Positions 7,940 through 16,395 of a stretch of DNA of 24,076 nt are shown one piece after another. A program made the translations under genes and the position numbers. The stretch comes from JAZKFT01 sp043760535 (lineage in GTDB: Bacteria > Bacteroidota > Bacteroidia > Chitinophagales > Chitinophagaceae). The notes under the pieces were generated by a model. The model was not told the DNA's origin and ran no database searches. It saw only the letters and a program-made list of their open reading frames with translations. Where the stretch lies: the NCBI GenBank assembly GCA_043760535.1, contig JAYUOV010000314.1:1-24076 (forward strand), written 5' to 3'. The number at the start of each line of letters is the position of its first letter. Position 1 is the first letter of the stretch.

Positions 7940-9295
7940 TCAACTTGCTAATTGCAAATCGGTTGCCTTTATTTGTTTTTTTGCAGTAATGGTTCTAAAA
8001 ATAGTAACAACTACTCCGATACCTAAAACGATGTACCCAAGCAGGCTGAAAGCAGCGGTATAATCAATCAGGTCTTTCGTTTTTACCACCCCATTTTCTA
8101 TTACCTCTTTGGTAGCATGAACAGCCTTGGCTTTAAACATAAATGCTATAAGCATGGCCCCGATATTACCACCTGCCCCTATTATACCAGCTACACTGCC
8201 TACGGCTATTGGGCTAATAAAAGGAACTAAACTATAGGTGGCACCATTAGCCATCTTTAGGCTGAGACCGAAAATAAACATTATGAAAATAGCCATCGGC
8301 AGGTTGCCAGATTTGGCATACCATACAAGGCCGATACCTTCAATTAAAAGCAATACTGAAAGCAAAAGCGTTTTGCCATTAAATCCCCATTTCTTTCCAA
8401 TTCTATCAGCTAAAATACCACCCATAGGCCGTGCAAAAATATTAATCCATCCAAAGATGCCGGCTGCCATACCTGCCACTGCCAGTGTAGCCCCGAAAGA
8501 ATCCATAAAGAAAATTGGGGCAAAATTATCTACCGTTATTTCTACACCAAAGCAGGCTGCATACGCAATGGTAAGTATCCAGGTTCGGTAGTCTTTTAAT
8601 GCTACCATGAAAGTATTTTTTTTGTTATCTGTTGTGTAGCCAATTTCTTTATAATTACCAGCTGCTGTATCTTTTGTATATCGGTAATACAAAAAAGCAC
8701 ACACCAGCAGCATTACACCCGGAAACACCATGGCATATCTCCAACTGTCTTCTTTAGTACAAAAGCCCAAACCTGTAATACCCGAAGCAATCATGGGCAT
8801 AAAGAAATTAGCGGCACCGCCACCCGCATTACCAAAGCCCCCTGCTGTGGCATTGGCCGTGCCTTTAATGTTTGGTGCAAACATAATAGAGGTATGAAAT
8901 TGCGTGATTACAAACGAAGCTCCAATAACGCCAATAGCAAGGCGAAACAACAGGAATGAAGTGTAAGATTGGCTGGTGCCTATAAGAATAACCGGGATGG
9001 CACAAATAATTAACAAACCAGTGTACACCAGCCTCGGGCCGTATTTATCTACCAGCCTGCCAATGAGCAACCTTGCTACGATGGTGGCAGAAACGGATGC
9101 AATCTGGATATTGCCTATCTGATCTTTGGTAAGGTGCAATTGTTCTTTAGCCAGCTTCATTAGCGGAGCCATGCCGAACCAGGCAAAAAAGCAAAAGAAA
9201 AATGTAAGCCACGTAATGTGGAAGGTTTTCATTTGTACCCCTTTTAAAGAAAAGATATTCAGTTTGGCTAGCGGCTGATTGTTTGTATTGGTCAT
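7940..9295 (-). CDS. narK: NarK/NasA-family nitrate/nitrite MFS transporter
   Basis: The 451-residue protein is of the major facilitator type with about 12 hydrophobic helices and no signal peptide. Both family signatures are present: the first nitrate signature in AGGFGNAGGGAANFFMPMIA (helix 5) and the second in GIIGAGGNIGAMLIAF (helix 11). The MFS loop RLLIGRLVDKYGPR between helices 2 and 3 and its repeat GGILADRIGKK are clear. Family members carry nitrate in with protons or exchange nitrate and nitrite; next to an assimilatory reductase, nitrate uptake is most likely. Start ATG at 9295, 34 bp after the porin gene, so the two are probably cotranscribed. Inner membrane. Confidence 0.93.
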   Translation of the reverse strand: MTNTNNQPLAKLNIFSLKGVQMKTFHITWLTFFFCFFAWFGMAPLMKLAKEQLHLTKDQIGNIQIASVSATIVARLLIGRLVDKYGPRLVYTGLLIICAIPVILIGTSQSYTSFLLFRLAIGVIGASFVITQFHTSIMFAPNIKGTANATAGGFGNAGGGAANFFMPMIASGITGLGFCTKEDSWRYAMVFPGVMLLVCAFLYYRYTKDTAAGNYKEIGYTTDNKKNTFMVALKDYRTWILTIAYAACFGVEITVDNFAPIFFMDSFGATLAVAGMAAGIFGWINIFARPMGGILADRIGKKWGFNGKTLLLSVLLLIEGIGLVWYAKSGNLPMAIFIMFIFGLSLKMANGATYSLVPFISPIAVGSVAGIIGAGGNIGAMLIAFMFKAKAVHATKEVIENGVVKTKDLIDYTAAFSLLGYIVLGIGVVVTIFRTITAKKQIKATDLQLAS

Positions 9296-9329
9296 AGATA
9301 TTTTTTTTTAATAGATAAACGATAAAAAA

Positions 9330-10931
9330 TTAATGTTTGATTGCTGCCGGTTTGTTGTATAAGAAATCTGGAGTAAACTTTAGCATGGCATATAAAAAGG
9401 TGCCGGTTTTACGGTAGGTATTTGCAGCTATGTCTGTAATAACTTGGCCTTTTGCAAATGCCATATTGTTGGTAGCGGCCATAACAGAGTAGCCCAATTC
9501 TACATTTGTAAATTTATTCATGTTATAGTTTAACAAGAAATCAAATTCAGTTCCCAGTTTTTTTCCAACCAAAGTGCCATCGGCTTTCTTCATGTTTTTT
9601 GCTAATGAAAAACTGTGTACATCTAAACCTATGGCAAGCGTATTGCCTGTATATTTTACCTTAAAGTATGGATTAACCAAACCTGCTGCCGGTGAGCCCG
9701 TGCCTACATAGAAATAATCCATATAGCCCCAGTGCTTATGTGGTGTGCCATACAGCGGATCAAAACGATTGTTTTTTTCTGAAGGATTTACAGCATCGTT
9801 ACCAGAAAGTACCTCGTAACCGGGTGTAAAACTCAACTTCCCTTTTTGATAACTAGCAGAAACTGCGTAATGGAAAGCATCCATCGATACGCCATCTCTG
9901 TCTTTACCGGTTTGTGCATAATAGGCTCCTTGCAAGGCTATTGTGCCAAAGCCCAACGCTTTGCCAATAGTATGGTTTACCATTAAGCCATACGTGTATC
10001 GGCTAGAGCTACCTTTATAATCAAAAGCATCTGATGCACCTGCACTAACAAACCTTTTGCCATATATATAGCCAGCGGCTGCGCTGCCTACCGAATCTAT
10101 TTTGTATTTACCAAAATGATCGTTAAAAAACAATGCAGAAAATTTGGTTTGGTTGAATTTCTTGCTCAGGTAAACACTCCAGAACGATTTGTAATTTTGC
10201 GATACGCCATTGGTGCCGGGAGGATTTACCCAAACCGGCGTACCTGTTTTAGTGCTATTATTGCCAGCATTGCCAGCCGGAGCCAATGGTAAAATACCAG
10301 CAGGTGTTACAACAAAATTGCCTACAGAATTTTTTACATAAAGTGGCAGATTAGATGGAATATAAGAAGTATTGGTAATGCCAAAAGCATCTGTATTTTG
10401 ATTAAAAGCATAGCCAACATCTGCCTGCCAGCCGTGGTGTACGGCTTTAAGCAAAGTCATATCGTGGCGGCGGGCTTGTTGTAACCAGTCAAGGTTGCCA
10501 AGTAATCTCACATCATCATAATTAAGTTCTTGCCTGCCAATTTTTAAAGAGAGCAGATCTAGCATTTTAAACTTAATGGTGGTATCAGCCTTATTGGCTA
10601 TTGTAAGGTCTGCCCAGGCTTCGTGTAGCATTAATTTACTACCATCTGCGTTAGAAATGGTGGAGGCATCCTGCCCCCAAACCCGAATGTCCTGCACGGC
10701 CAAACCGAAATTGAGCCGATCCCATTTGTACCCAAAATTGAGCCGGGTACGCTGAGATGTAAATGCTGCCGAAGCAGAACCCTTCTGTACAAGGTTGCCT
10801 AAACCATTTCTTACTTCTGTTCTGGTACGCAACTGACCAATTAAAGAAAACTGTGCTGCTAAATGCACTTGAAGAAAAACGCAGAATATGCAGACACCTG
10901 CCGCCCTAAAACACAAATATTTACGGTACAT
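9330..10931 (-). CDS. Alginate-export-family outer-membrane porin, putative nitrate channel
   Basis: The 533-residue protein starts with a signal peptide (hydrophobic stretch to about residue 26, LAAQF) and continues as amphipathic strands with the alginate-export-family pattern: 'SLIGQLRTRTEVRNG', TSQRTRLNFGYKWDRLNFGL, SLKIGRQELNYDDVRLLGN and LDWLQQARRHD. It ends with aromatic-rich strands and a C-terminus after FLYAMLKFTPDF. The family forms beta-barrels of about 16-18 strands in the outer membrane. No alginate genes are nearby. As first gene of the nitrate operon it probably admits nitrate; this is inferred from position. Glycine- and Asn-rich loops (about 215-240) may be surface-exposed. 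ATG at 10931 is chosen because it precedes the signal peptide directly. Confidence 0.82.
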   Translation of the reverse strand: MYRKYLCFRAAGVCIFCVFLQVHLAAQFSLIGQLRTRTEVRNGLGNLVQKGSASAAFTSQRTRLNFGYKWDRLNFGLAVQDIRVWGQDASTISNADGSKLMLHEAWADLTIANKADTTIKFKMLDLLSLKIGRQELNYDDVRLLGNLDWLQQARRHDMTLLKAVHHGWQADVGYAFNQNTDAFGITNTSYIPSNLPLYVKNSVGNFVVTPAGILPLAPAGNAGNNSTKTGTPVWVNPPGTNGVSQNYKSFWSVYLSKKFNQTKFSALFFNDHFGKYKIDSVGSAAAGYIYGKRFVSAGASDAFDYKGSSSRYTYGLMVNHTIGKALGFGTIALQGAYYAQTGKDRDGVSMDAFHYAVSASYQKGKLSFTPGYEVLSGNDAVNPSEKNNRFDPLYGTPHKHWGYMDYFYVGTGSPAAGLVNPYFKVKYTGNTLAIGLDVHSFSLAKNMKKADGTLVGKKLGTEFDFLLNYNMNKFTNVELGYSVMAATNNMAFAKGQVITDIAANTYRKTGTFLYAMLKFTPDFLYNKPAAIKH

Positions 10932-11408
10932 GCTATTCGTTTTAATTTGTTAAGACATATTAATACCTCCCTAGCCAACGGACTGCAGTTCCAGGTGGGG
11001 TTTTTAATATGGCAAACAATCGAATCGTTGGTATTATGCTATAGATAAATTGCTAACTCTTTTGAAAAAAGTATAAATAAAAAAGTAAACAATTGTAAAA
11101 AGATGAGCAATTCAGAAATGTGTAGAAAAATATTTTAAAAAAACTAAAATTCCTTTCATTTAATGGTTTTCTCGATTTTATTTTTATTTTATTAACCCTT
11201 TTTTATTATTTATGTTATAAAAATAGGCGTTTAATCCAAAAAAATTAAGATTTCGGTACAAATTTTATACATAAATAAAAATGTAATAAATAAATATTGC
11301 CTTTAATTACTTATTTCGGTTGCTTTTGAATTAGTTAACCCTTTGAGGGGCTTAGTATTTTTTTTTAACGGGTAGGGTTATTACATTATAGCTAAAGCAC
11401 AATTCTGT
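10932..11408. promoter_or_regulatory. Promoter region of the nitrate operon and of the Crp-like ORF
   Basis: This AT-rich region lies between divergent genes, the porin on the minus strand and the Crp/Fnr-like fragment on the plus strand. Reading the minus strand, a GGGAGG purine run lies near 10970, followed by ATG-TCT-TAA, a possible two-codon leader ORF before the porin start. No clear TAnnTTTG box was found for the porin. The operon must start here or close by, because no gene precedes it in this direction. Operator sites could not be identified with confidence. Confidence 0.4.
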
Positions 11409-11519
11409 ATGAAGAAGCATAAAAACGATTGCGACCTTAAAAGTTGCTTTTTTTGTAGTGGCTGCCTTACGGAATGGCTGCCTGCCATAAGCGGTAAAGC
11501 GGATGGTGAAGTAGGATAG
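11409..11519 (+). pseudogene. Truncated Crp/Fnr-type regulator, Cys-rich N-terminus only
   Basis: This short ORF of 36 codons encodes C8-x4-C13-x2-C16-x2-C19 followed by LTEWLPAI. The pattern DLKSCFFCSGCLTEWLPAI is the N-terminal signature I know from Bacteroidota Crp/Fnr-family regulators, which continue into a cyclic-nucleotide-type beta-barrel and a helix-turn-helix to about 220 residues. Here the match ends at residue 27 and a TAG follows after nine more codons. The next about 210 bp show no barrel or HTH in any frame, so the rest is deleted rather than frameshifted. Position beside the nitrate operon suggests a former operon regulator, possibly with an FeS cluster on the cysteines. Alternative: a genuine Cys-rich microprotein. 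Confidence 0.6.
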
Positions 11520-11735
11520 TAACCCAATCAATATAATAAATACTAGAGAGGCTGTTTAAGAAATATAACTAAGTCTTTTTTTAACTATATGCTTATAATA
11601 CCAGTTTCTAAAAGGTACTTAAAGGGCTGTATGATTGCTGATAATAGATAAACCAACAAACATTTCAAGCTTTCTATTTCCAAAAAATCTATTTTTATTA
11701 TTGAAAACAATTTTATTCATAAAATCACAGCTAAG

Positions 11736-13073
11736 TTGGATTATTATTCGATAAATATTCTGTTCTTTAAATCGCTTACGCCAATGCTTATAATGAGTGC
11801 CGAGGTAACTACGGTACTTGTTATTTTAATGTTGCTTTTATTGTGCCTTTCTTTTTGTGTGGCCGGTGCCGAAGTGGCTTTTTTCTCCCTCACTTTTAAG
11901 GATATTAATTTTATTAAAACCCGGCCACAACCTGCTTATAAGCGTATTGTAAACCTGTTAGAAAATCCCAAGGCTTTGCTGGCTTCTATGCTTATAGCCA
12001 ACAGCCTTGCCAATATTGGCATTATTGTACTTGCCAATTTTATTATAGATGCTTACCTGCCACTGCAAGATAATTTTTGGATTGGTTTTGGCATTAAAGT
12101 GCTGCTGCTTACCACTATTATATTATTGGTGGCCGAAATTTTGCCCAAGGTTTTTGCCACGCAAAACAATATCCGTTTTGCTAAAGATGTGGGTTGGGTT
12201 ATAGAAGGTGTGTACCTGCTATTTAACAGAATAGGCAAAGGATTGGTAGGTTTTAGCGATGGGATAGAAAAACGATTAGGCCAAAAAACAAGTGCAGCAA
12301 GCCTAGAAGAGCTGAACCACGCAATAGACCTTACCACATCGGAAGAGGCAACGGAGGAAGAAAAAAATATTCTGAAAGGCATTATTAAATTTGGCAACAT
12401 TACCGTAAAACAGGTAATGAAAACCCGGCTGGATGTAAGCGGTATAGATTATACTATGGGCTTTAGCGACCTTAAAAAAAAGGTGGAAGAGCTACACTAC
12501 AGCCGCCTGCCGGTGTACCATGAATCACTAGACGAAATAAAAGGCATTATGCACACCAAAGACCTGCTGCCTTACTTGGATGAAGCCGATGGTTTTGACT
12601 GGCACGATGCCGTGAGGCCACCTTTTTTTGTGCATGAACAAAAAATGATAGAAGACTTGCTAAAGGAGTTTCAGCAAAAGCATATACACTTTGCCATAGT
12701 GGTAGATGAGTTTGGCGGCACAAGTGGCATAATTACACTGGAGGATATTATGGAAGAAGTGATAGGCGAAATAAAAGACGAATTTGACGAAGAAGAAACC
12801 GGCAGCAAAAAACTGGACGACCTCAATTATATTTTTGAAGGTAAAACCATGCTGAACGATGTGTGTAAAATGATGAACCTACAAACCGACACCTTCGACA
12901 GTATGAAAGGCGAAAGTGATTCGCTGGCTGGGCTTATATTGGAGGTGGCTGGCGAAATACCCGTGCCCAATCAGGTAATAGCCTGCGGCGATTTTGACTT
13001 TACCGTTTTAGAAGTAGATAAAAACCGGATCAATAAGGTGAAGGTAACGATTAAACCAAATTCGGATGTTTGA
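11736..13073 (+). CDS. gldE: GldE, gliding-associated CNNM/CBS/CorC-domain protein
   Basis: The 445-residue protein has a hydrophobic N-terminal CNNM (DUF21) region with several membrane helices (about residues 18-190; GAEVAFFSLTFKDI, LIANSLANIGIIVLANF and LLTTIILLVAEILPKVFA), a CBS pair (about 215-335; VKQVMKTRLDVSGI, LPVYHESLDEIKGIMHTKDL, FAIVVDEFGGTSGIITLEDI) and a C-terminal CorC_HlyC domain (about 350-435). This architecture is shared with Mg/Co efflux proteins, but direct linkage to gldD is the mark of GldE, known in Flavobacterium johnsoniae as a partner of the gliding machinery. The listed start is TTG at 11736; ATG codons at 11784 and 11793 are alternatives that keep all helices. Inner membrane. 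Confidence 0.88.
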   Translation: MDYYSINILFFKSLTPMLIMSAEVTTVLVILMLLLLCLSFCVAGAEVAFFSLTFKDINFIKTRPQPAYKRIVNLLENPKALLASMLIANSLANIGIIVLANFIIDAYLPLQDNFWIGFGIKVLLLTTIILLVAEILPKVFATQNNIRFAKDVGWVIEGVYLLFNRIGKGLVGFSDGIEKRLGQKTSAASLEELNHAIDLTTSEEATEEEKNILKGIIKFGNITVKQVMKTRLDVSGIDYTMGFSDLKKKVEELHYSRLPVYHESLDEIKGIMHTKDLLPYLDEADGFDWHDAVRPPFFVHEQKMIEDLLKEFQQKHIHFAIVVDEFGGTSGIITLEDIMEEVIGEIKDEFDEEETGSKKLDDLNYIFEGKTMLNDVCKMMNLQTDTFDSMKGESDSLAGLILEVAGEIPVPNQVIACGDFDFTVLEVDKNRINKVKVTIKPNSDV

Positions 13074-13124
13074 TTTCTGATATTTGATATTTTTCAAAAG
13101 GGTGAATACTATAAATAAAAAAAA

Positions 13125-13733
13125 TTGAATAAAAGCATTCAAAGTAGCTTCGGCTTTCTGTTTATCATCTTTTGTCTATCATATACAATCTTTCTTTCCT
13201 GCAACAGCACCTTCGTACCTAAGCCCCGTGGCTATTTTAATATTCCCCTGCCCCAACATCAGTATCAGGTTTTCAATCAGCCGGGCTTTCCGTATAGTTT
13301 CGAAATACCGGTGTATGCCAAAGTGGTGCAGGATACCACTTTTTTCGACGCTAAACCAGAGAACCCGTGGTGGATTAATATTGATTTTCCGCAATTTAGC
13401 AGCCGCATCTATATTAGTTATAAAGACCTTGCCAGCAACGATTTTGGCAAAATGGTAAACGATGCTTTTAAGATGACTTATAAGCATACCACCAAGGCCA
13501 CATCCATAAATGATTCGCTAATGCAAACGCCAAATGGGCTGCATGGTGTATTTTTTAGCGTAGGTGGAAATGCTGCCACAGGCAAGCAATTTTTTCTTAC
13601 CGACAGCATCAAACATTTTCTCCGTGGCGCCTTGTATTTCGATACCACACCCAACGAAGATTCATTAGCCCCAGTAAGTAATTTTTTGCAGCAGGATTTA
13701 CAACACCTCATCAATACCTTTAAGTGGAAATAA
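13125..13733 (+). CDS. gldD: Gliding motility lipoprotein GldD
   Basis: The 202-residue protein begins with a hydrophobic signal ending in a lipobox LSC (Cys at about residue 26), followed by the family start VPKPRGYFNIPLP. Further family marks are FPYSFEIPVYAKV, ENPWWINIDFPQF and SSRIYISYKDL. GldD is a lipoprotein required for gliding and for protein secretion by the type IX pathway in Bacteroidota. The start is TTG at 13125, since no ATG lies before the signal peptide. The gene follows gldE after 51 bp and precedes the DUF3109 gene by 6 bp, so the three probably form one transcript. Confidence 0.9.
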   Translation: MNKSIQSSFGFLFIIFCLSYTIFLSCNSTFVPKPRGYFNIPLPQHQYQVFNQPGFPYSFEIPVYAKVVQDTTFFDAKPENPWWINIDFPQFSSRIYISYKDLASNDFGKMVNDAFKMTYKHTTKATSINDSLMQTPNGLHGVFFSVGGNAATGKQFFLTDSIKHFLRGALYFDTTPNEDSLAPVSNFLQQDLQHLINTFKWK

Positions 13734-13739
13734 CAAGAT

Positions 13740-14330
13740 ATGATAGCGATAGACAACGTATTGGTAACAGACCAACTGGTGGAAGAAAATTTTGTATGTG
13801 ATTTGGTAAAATGCAAAGGCGGCTGCTGTGTAGATGGCGATGCCGGCGCACCGCTGGAAAATGAAGAACGCAAGAATATAGATGAAGTGTATGATGCTGT
13901 AAAACCTTACCTCAATGCCCAAAGTATAGCAGAAATAGAACGGCAAGGTAAATATGTATATGATGACGAATTTGGCTGGACCACACCCGCCATTAACGGT
14001 GGCGTGTGTGTGTATGGCATTACAGATATGTACGGTATTGTAAAATGCGGCATAGAACAAGCTTATAACGATGGCAAAGTACAGTGGAAAAAACCCATCA
14101 GTTGCCACCTGTTCCCCGTGCGGATAGAGCAGAGTAGCGACGGCAAAATCGACTATGTAAACTACGAGCCGAGAGAAACCCTTTGCAAGCCCGCCTGCAA
14201 GCTGGGCAACAAATTAAAAGTGCCAGTATATCAGTTTTTAAAAGAGCCATTAATACGCAAATATGGTACCAATTTTTACGAAGCCTTAGATGCCGTGGCC
14301 AAAGATTATTTTCATGTAAAAGGAAAATGA
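13740..14330 (+). CDS. DUF3109 family Cys-rich protein
   Basis: The 196-residue protein matches the DUF3109 family common in Bacteroidota. It has an N-terminal cluster C20, C25, C29, C30 (VCDLVKCKGGCC), then GGVCVYG, VKCGIEQAY, ISCHLFPVRI and LCKPACKLG. The arrangement of cysteines resembles the zinc or iron-sulfur binding YkgJ-type proteins, and a metal site is likely but not proven. There is no signal peptide or membrane segment. It starts at ATG 13740, 6 bp after gldD, so it is cotranscribed with the gliding genes; a functional link is not shown. Confidence 0.85.
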   Translation: MIAIDNVLVTDQLVEENFVCDLVKCKGGCCVDGDAGAPLENEERKNIDEVYDAVKPYLNAQSIAEIERQGKYVYDDEFGWTTPAINGGVCVYGITDMYGIVKCGIEQAYNDGKVQWKKPISCHLFPVRIEQSSDGKIDYVNYEPRETLCKPACKLGNKLKVPVYQFLKEPLIRKYGTNFYEALDAVAKDYFHVKGK

Positions 14331-14386
14331 TTTGTTTGCAGAGATGCTTAGTTGACAAATAATCAATTATAAAAAAATCGACTTTC

Positions 14387-14581
14387 ATGTTATCCTACCG
14401 CTCTATCCAAAACACCATAACCCCACAGCCAGTAAAGCTAGGGCCACATACAGTAAATCAGGCCATTCCTGTTTCCGATTTTCCGCAGGTAAGCCCTGGG
14501 CCGTTTGTAATGAATAACCAAACAGAAATACTAGAAGCTATGAGGGATTATCAGGATGGAAAAATGGGCTTTTTGTATTGA
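14387..14581 (+). pseudogene. Pirin gene with in-frame deletion of the cupin core
   Basis: The 64-residue ORF joins two ends of a pirin. Residues 4-35 (RSIQNTITPQPVKLGPHTV and NQAIPVSDFPQVSP) match the N-terminus of Bacteroidota pirins, and the following GPFVMNNQTEILEAMRDYQ with DGKMGFL matches the very C-terminus. The about 200 or more residues between, which hold the metal-binding His/Glu cupin motifs, are missing. The junction lies after SP at about residue 37, where family members normally continue with FLLLHH. The reading frame is preserved, so a deletion between two sites in phase is likely. The product cannot bind the metal and is probably non-functional. Confidence 0.65.
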
Positions 14582-14778
14582 TAAAAAAATGCTAGCCCCT
14601 AAATGTGTGGTCATTGGCATTCAGGGTTCTTGCCCCCGCCATGACAATCCCCTGACTTTGAAGTGATTAGATGTGTTATAGCATACTCTGCTAACTCCTG
14701 GTAGTGGATTACCACAACTGGTAATAACCAGCATCGAAAGGACGATGTTTTTAAATCCGTGTTCCCATAAACTTATGT

Positions 14779-15912
14779 ATGCAAGCCATTAAACTATCTG
14801 AACTCGCCGCCGAAATACAGCTCACATTCGAAGAACGCTTTGCCGGCGAAACCTTTTGGATAGAAGCCGAAGCCAGCGATGTAAAAAAATACATTACCAA
14901 CCGCCGCTGCTACCTGAAACTAATAGAGCGGCAAGGCCGAAACACCGTTGCGGAAATGCGGGCTGTTTTTTGGGCCAACAGTTATGGCCAAATAGAAAAT
15001 TTTGAGAAACATACCCGCCAAACATTTGCCGATGGCATTACCATTACCTGCCTTGTAAGGGTTCGCTTTCACCCGCAATACGGCCTTAACCTGGATGTGC
15101 TGCAAATAGACGTTGCCTATACTTTGGGAACGATAGAACTACAACGTCAGCAAACTTTAGAACGATTGCTGATGGAGAACCCCCATTCTATAAAGCTGGT
15201 AGATGGAGTATATCATACTTACAACAATCATTTACCCATACCCATGGTGGTGCAAAAAATAGCTTTGATAACCGCACCAAACTCCGATGGGCAAAGGGAT
15301 TTTTTACAGGAGCTGGAAACCAATAAGCATGGATACTCATTTTACATCACCCAATTTCTTACGCAAATACAAGGCGATAATGCACACGAAATGATAATAA
15401 GCCAGTTGGAACTAATAGAGCAGCAAAACGAAAGTTTTGATCTGATAGCCATTGTTCGTGGCGGCGGATCGCAAACTGATTTTAAACCGTTTGAAGATTT
15501 CGAACTGGCAAAAAAGATTGCAGAATTTCCCATCCCCATTTTTACCGGCATTGGCCACGACCGCAACACCAGCATTGCCGACCTAATGGCCCGGGAACAT
15601 AAAACCCCAACCAAGGTAGCCGCCGTTATTATCGAAAATAATTTCCAGTTTGAGAACCGTATTATAGAAATAAAAGAATGGCTGCAAAATAAAAGTAGCC
15701 AGCTTTTAGAACGTGCTGCCCACCGCCTAGATGCGATGAAAAGGCTGGTACGTGCCAGCAGCCCCGAAGCTATTTTGCGTAAAGGTTTTGCTATGGTAAG
15801 CGTTAACAACACTATTGTTACCAACGCAACTTCCATTGCCGAAGGCTATGAAGTAAAAACACAATTTATAGATGGAAATATTTACAGCACAGTAACAAAA
15901 AAGGATAGATAA
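14779..15912 (+). CDS. xseA: Exodeoxyribonuclease VII large subunit
   Basis: XseA with XseB degrades single-stranded DNA to oligonucleotides in both directions. The 377-residue protein has an N-terminal OB-fold (about 25-115; FWIEAEASDVKKY and CYLKLIERQG) and the catalytic domain with IALITAPNSDGQRDFLQEL (162-180), VRGGGSQTDFKPF (226-238) and GIGHDRNTSIADLMA (257-271), the last carrying conserved Asp and His residues. A coiled-coil stretch (about 285-325) is shorter than in the 456-residue E. coli enzyme, as in other Bacteroidota. The start ATG at 14779 opens directly into the OB-fold. xseB follows 186 bp later, separated by a palindromic repeat rather than overlapping as it often does. Confidence 0.93.
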   Translation: MQAIKLSELAAEIQLTFEERFAGETFWIEAEASDVKKYITNRRCYLKLIERQGRNTVAEMRAVFWANSYGQIENFEKHTRQTFADGITITCLVRVRFHPQYGLNLDVLQIDVAYTLGTIELQRQQTLERLLMENPHSIKLVDGVYHTYNNHLPIPMVVQKIALITAPNSDGQRDFLQELETNKHGYSFYITQFLTQIQGDNAHEMIISQLELIEQQNESFDLIAIVRGGGSQTDFKPFEDFELAKKIAEFPIPIFTGIGHDRNTSIADLMAREHKTPTKVAAVIIENNFQFENRIIEIKEWLQNKSSQLLERAAHRLDAMKRLVRASSPEAILRKGFAMVSVNNTIVTNATSIAEGYEVKTQFIDGNIYSTVTKKDR

Positions 15913-15991
15913 TAATGGAGAATTTTAAATGAAAATGTAAAGCCGAAGATTTCCGGTTGAAAAGATTAAAATATGAATCAACCCTTGGACA

Positions 15992-16074
15992 TTGCCCTGA
16001 AAGGGCAAAACAACAATAACCCCGGGTGAAGCCCGGGGTTATCAGCAACTATTGCAATAAAGCCCTGAAGGGGT
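15992..16074. repeat. REP-like palindromic repeat between xseA and xseB
   Basis: It contains two hairpins: TTGCCCTGAAAGGGCAA at 15992-16008 and a perfect 11-bp stem ATAACCCCGGG / CCCGGGGTTAT at 16016-16042 with loop TGAAG. A related GCCCTGAAGGGG motif closes the unit near 16062. Such CCCTGAAGGGG plus GGGTGAAGCCC units occur as dispersed repeats in Bacteroidota. The end, AAGGGGTGTAACAAAT, could act as a ribosome-binding site for xseB. It may also shape the xseA-xseB transcript. Confidence 0.65.
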
Positions 16075-16098
16075 GTAACAAATATGATAATAAACCAA

Positions 16099-16287
16099 AT
16101 GACAACTAACCTTTCATACACCGAAGCCTTTGCATCTCTTGAGAAAATAGTGGAGCAAATAGAAGACGATTCTATACAACTGGATACCCTAGCCGAAAAA
16201 GTAAAACAGGCCAACGAGCTAATTCAATATTGCGAAGCCAAACTGCGAAGCATAGAAACAGCGGTAAAGAATGCTGAGGGATTATAA
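16099..16287 (+). CDS. xseB: Exodeoxyribonuclease VII small subunit
   Basis: This small helical partner of XseA has about 62 residues; the core LSYTEAFASLEKIVEQIE and QLDTLAEKVKQANELIQYCE matches the family closely, with the typical two antiparallel helices. An alternative ATG at 16084 adds five residues (MIINQ); the ATG at 16099, giving MTTNLSYTEAF, is chosen because family members begin with two to four residues before the first helix. It is downstream of xseA on the same strand, with the REP-like repeat between, and convergent with nadK. Confidence 0.9.
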   Translation: MTTNLSYTEAFASLEKIVEQIEDDSIQLDTLAEKVKQANELIQYCEAKLRSIETAVKNAEGL

Positions 16288-16395
16288 ATAATGATAAATG
16301 TATATTATATTATTTACAGTAGCCAAATATGGCATTACTAGCATTAAGAAATTATTAAAGAGGCCATTCAATTCGAAAGGCTATATTCTAAAATA

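Noticed and set aside
13478..14108. Minus-strand frames opposite gldD and the DUF3109 gene
   Set aside because: They are shadows of two well-supported plus-strand genes.
14582..14778. Small inverted pairs (CTGGT/ACCAG, GTGG/CCAC) before xseA
   Set aside because: The arms are only 4-5 bp and no gene or regulator is known for them; chance is likely.
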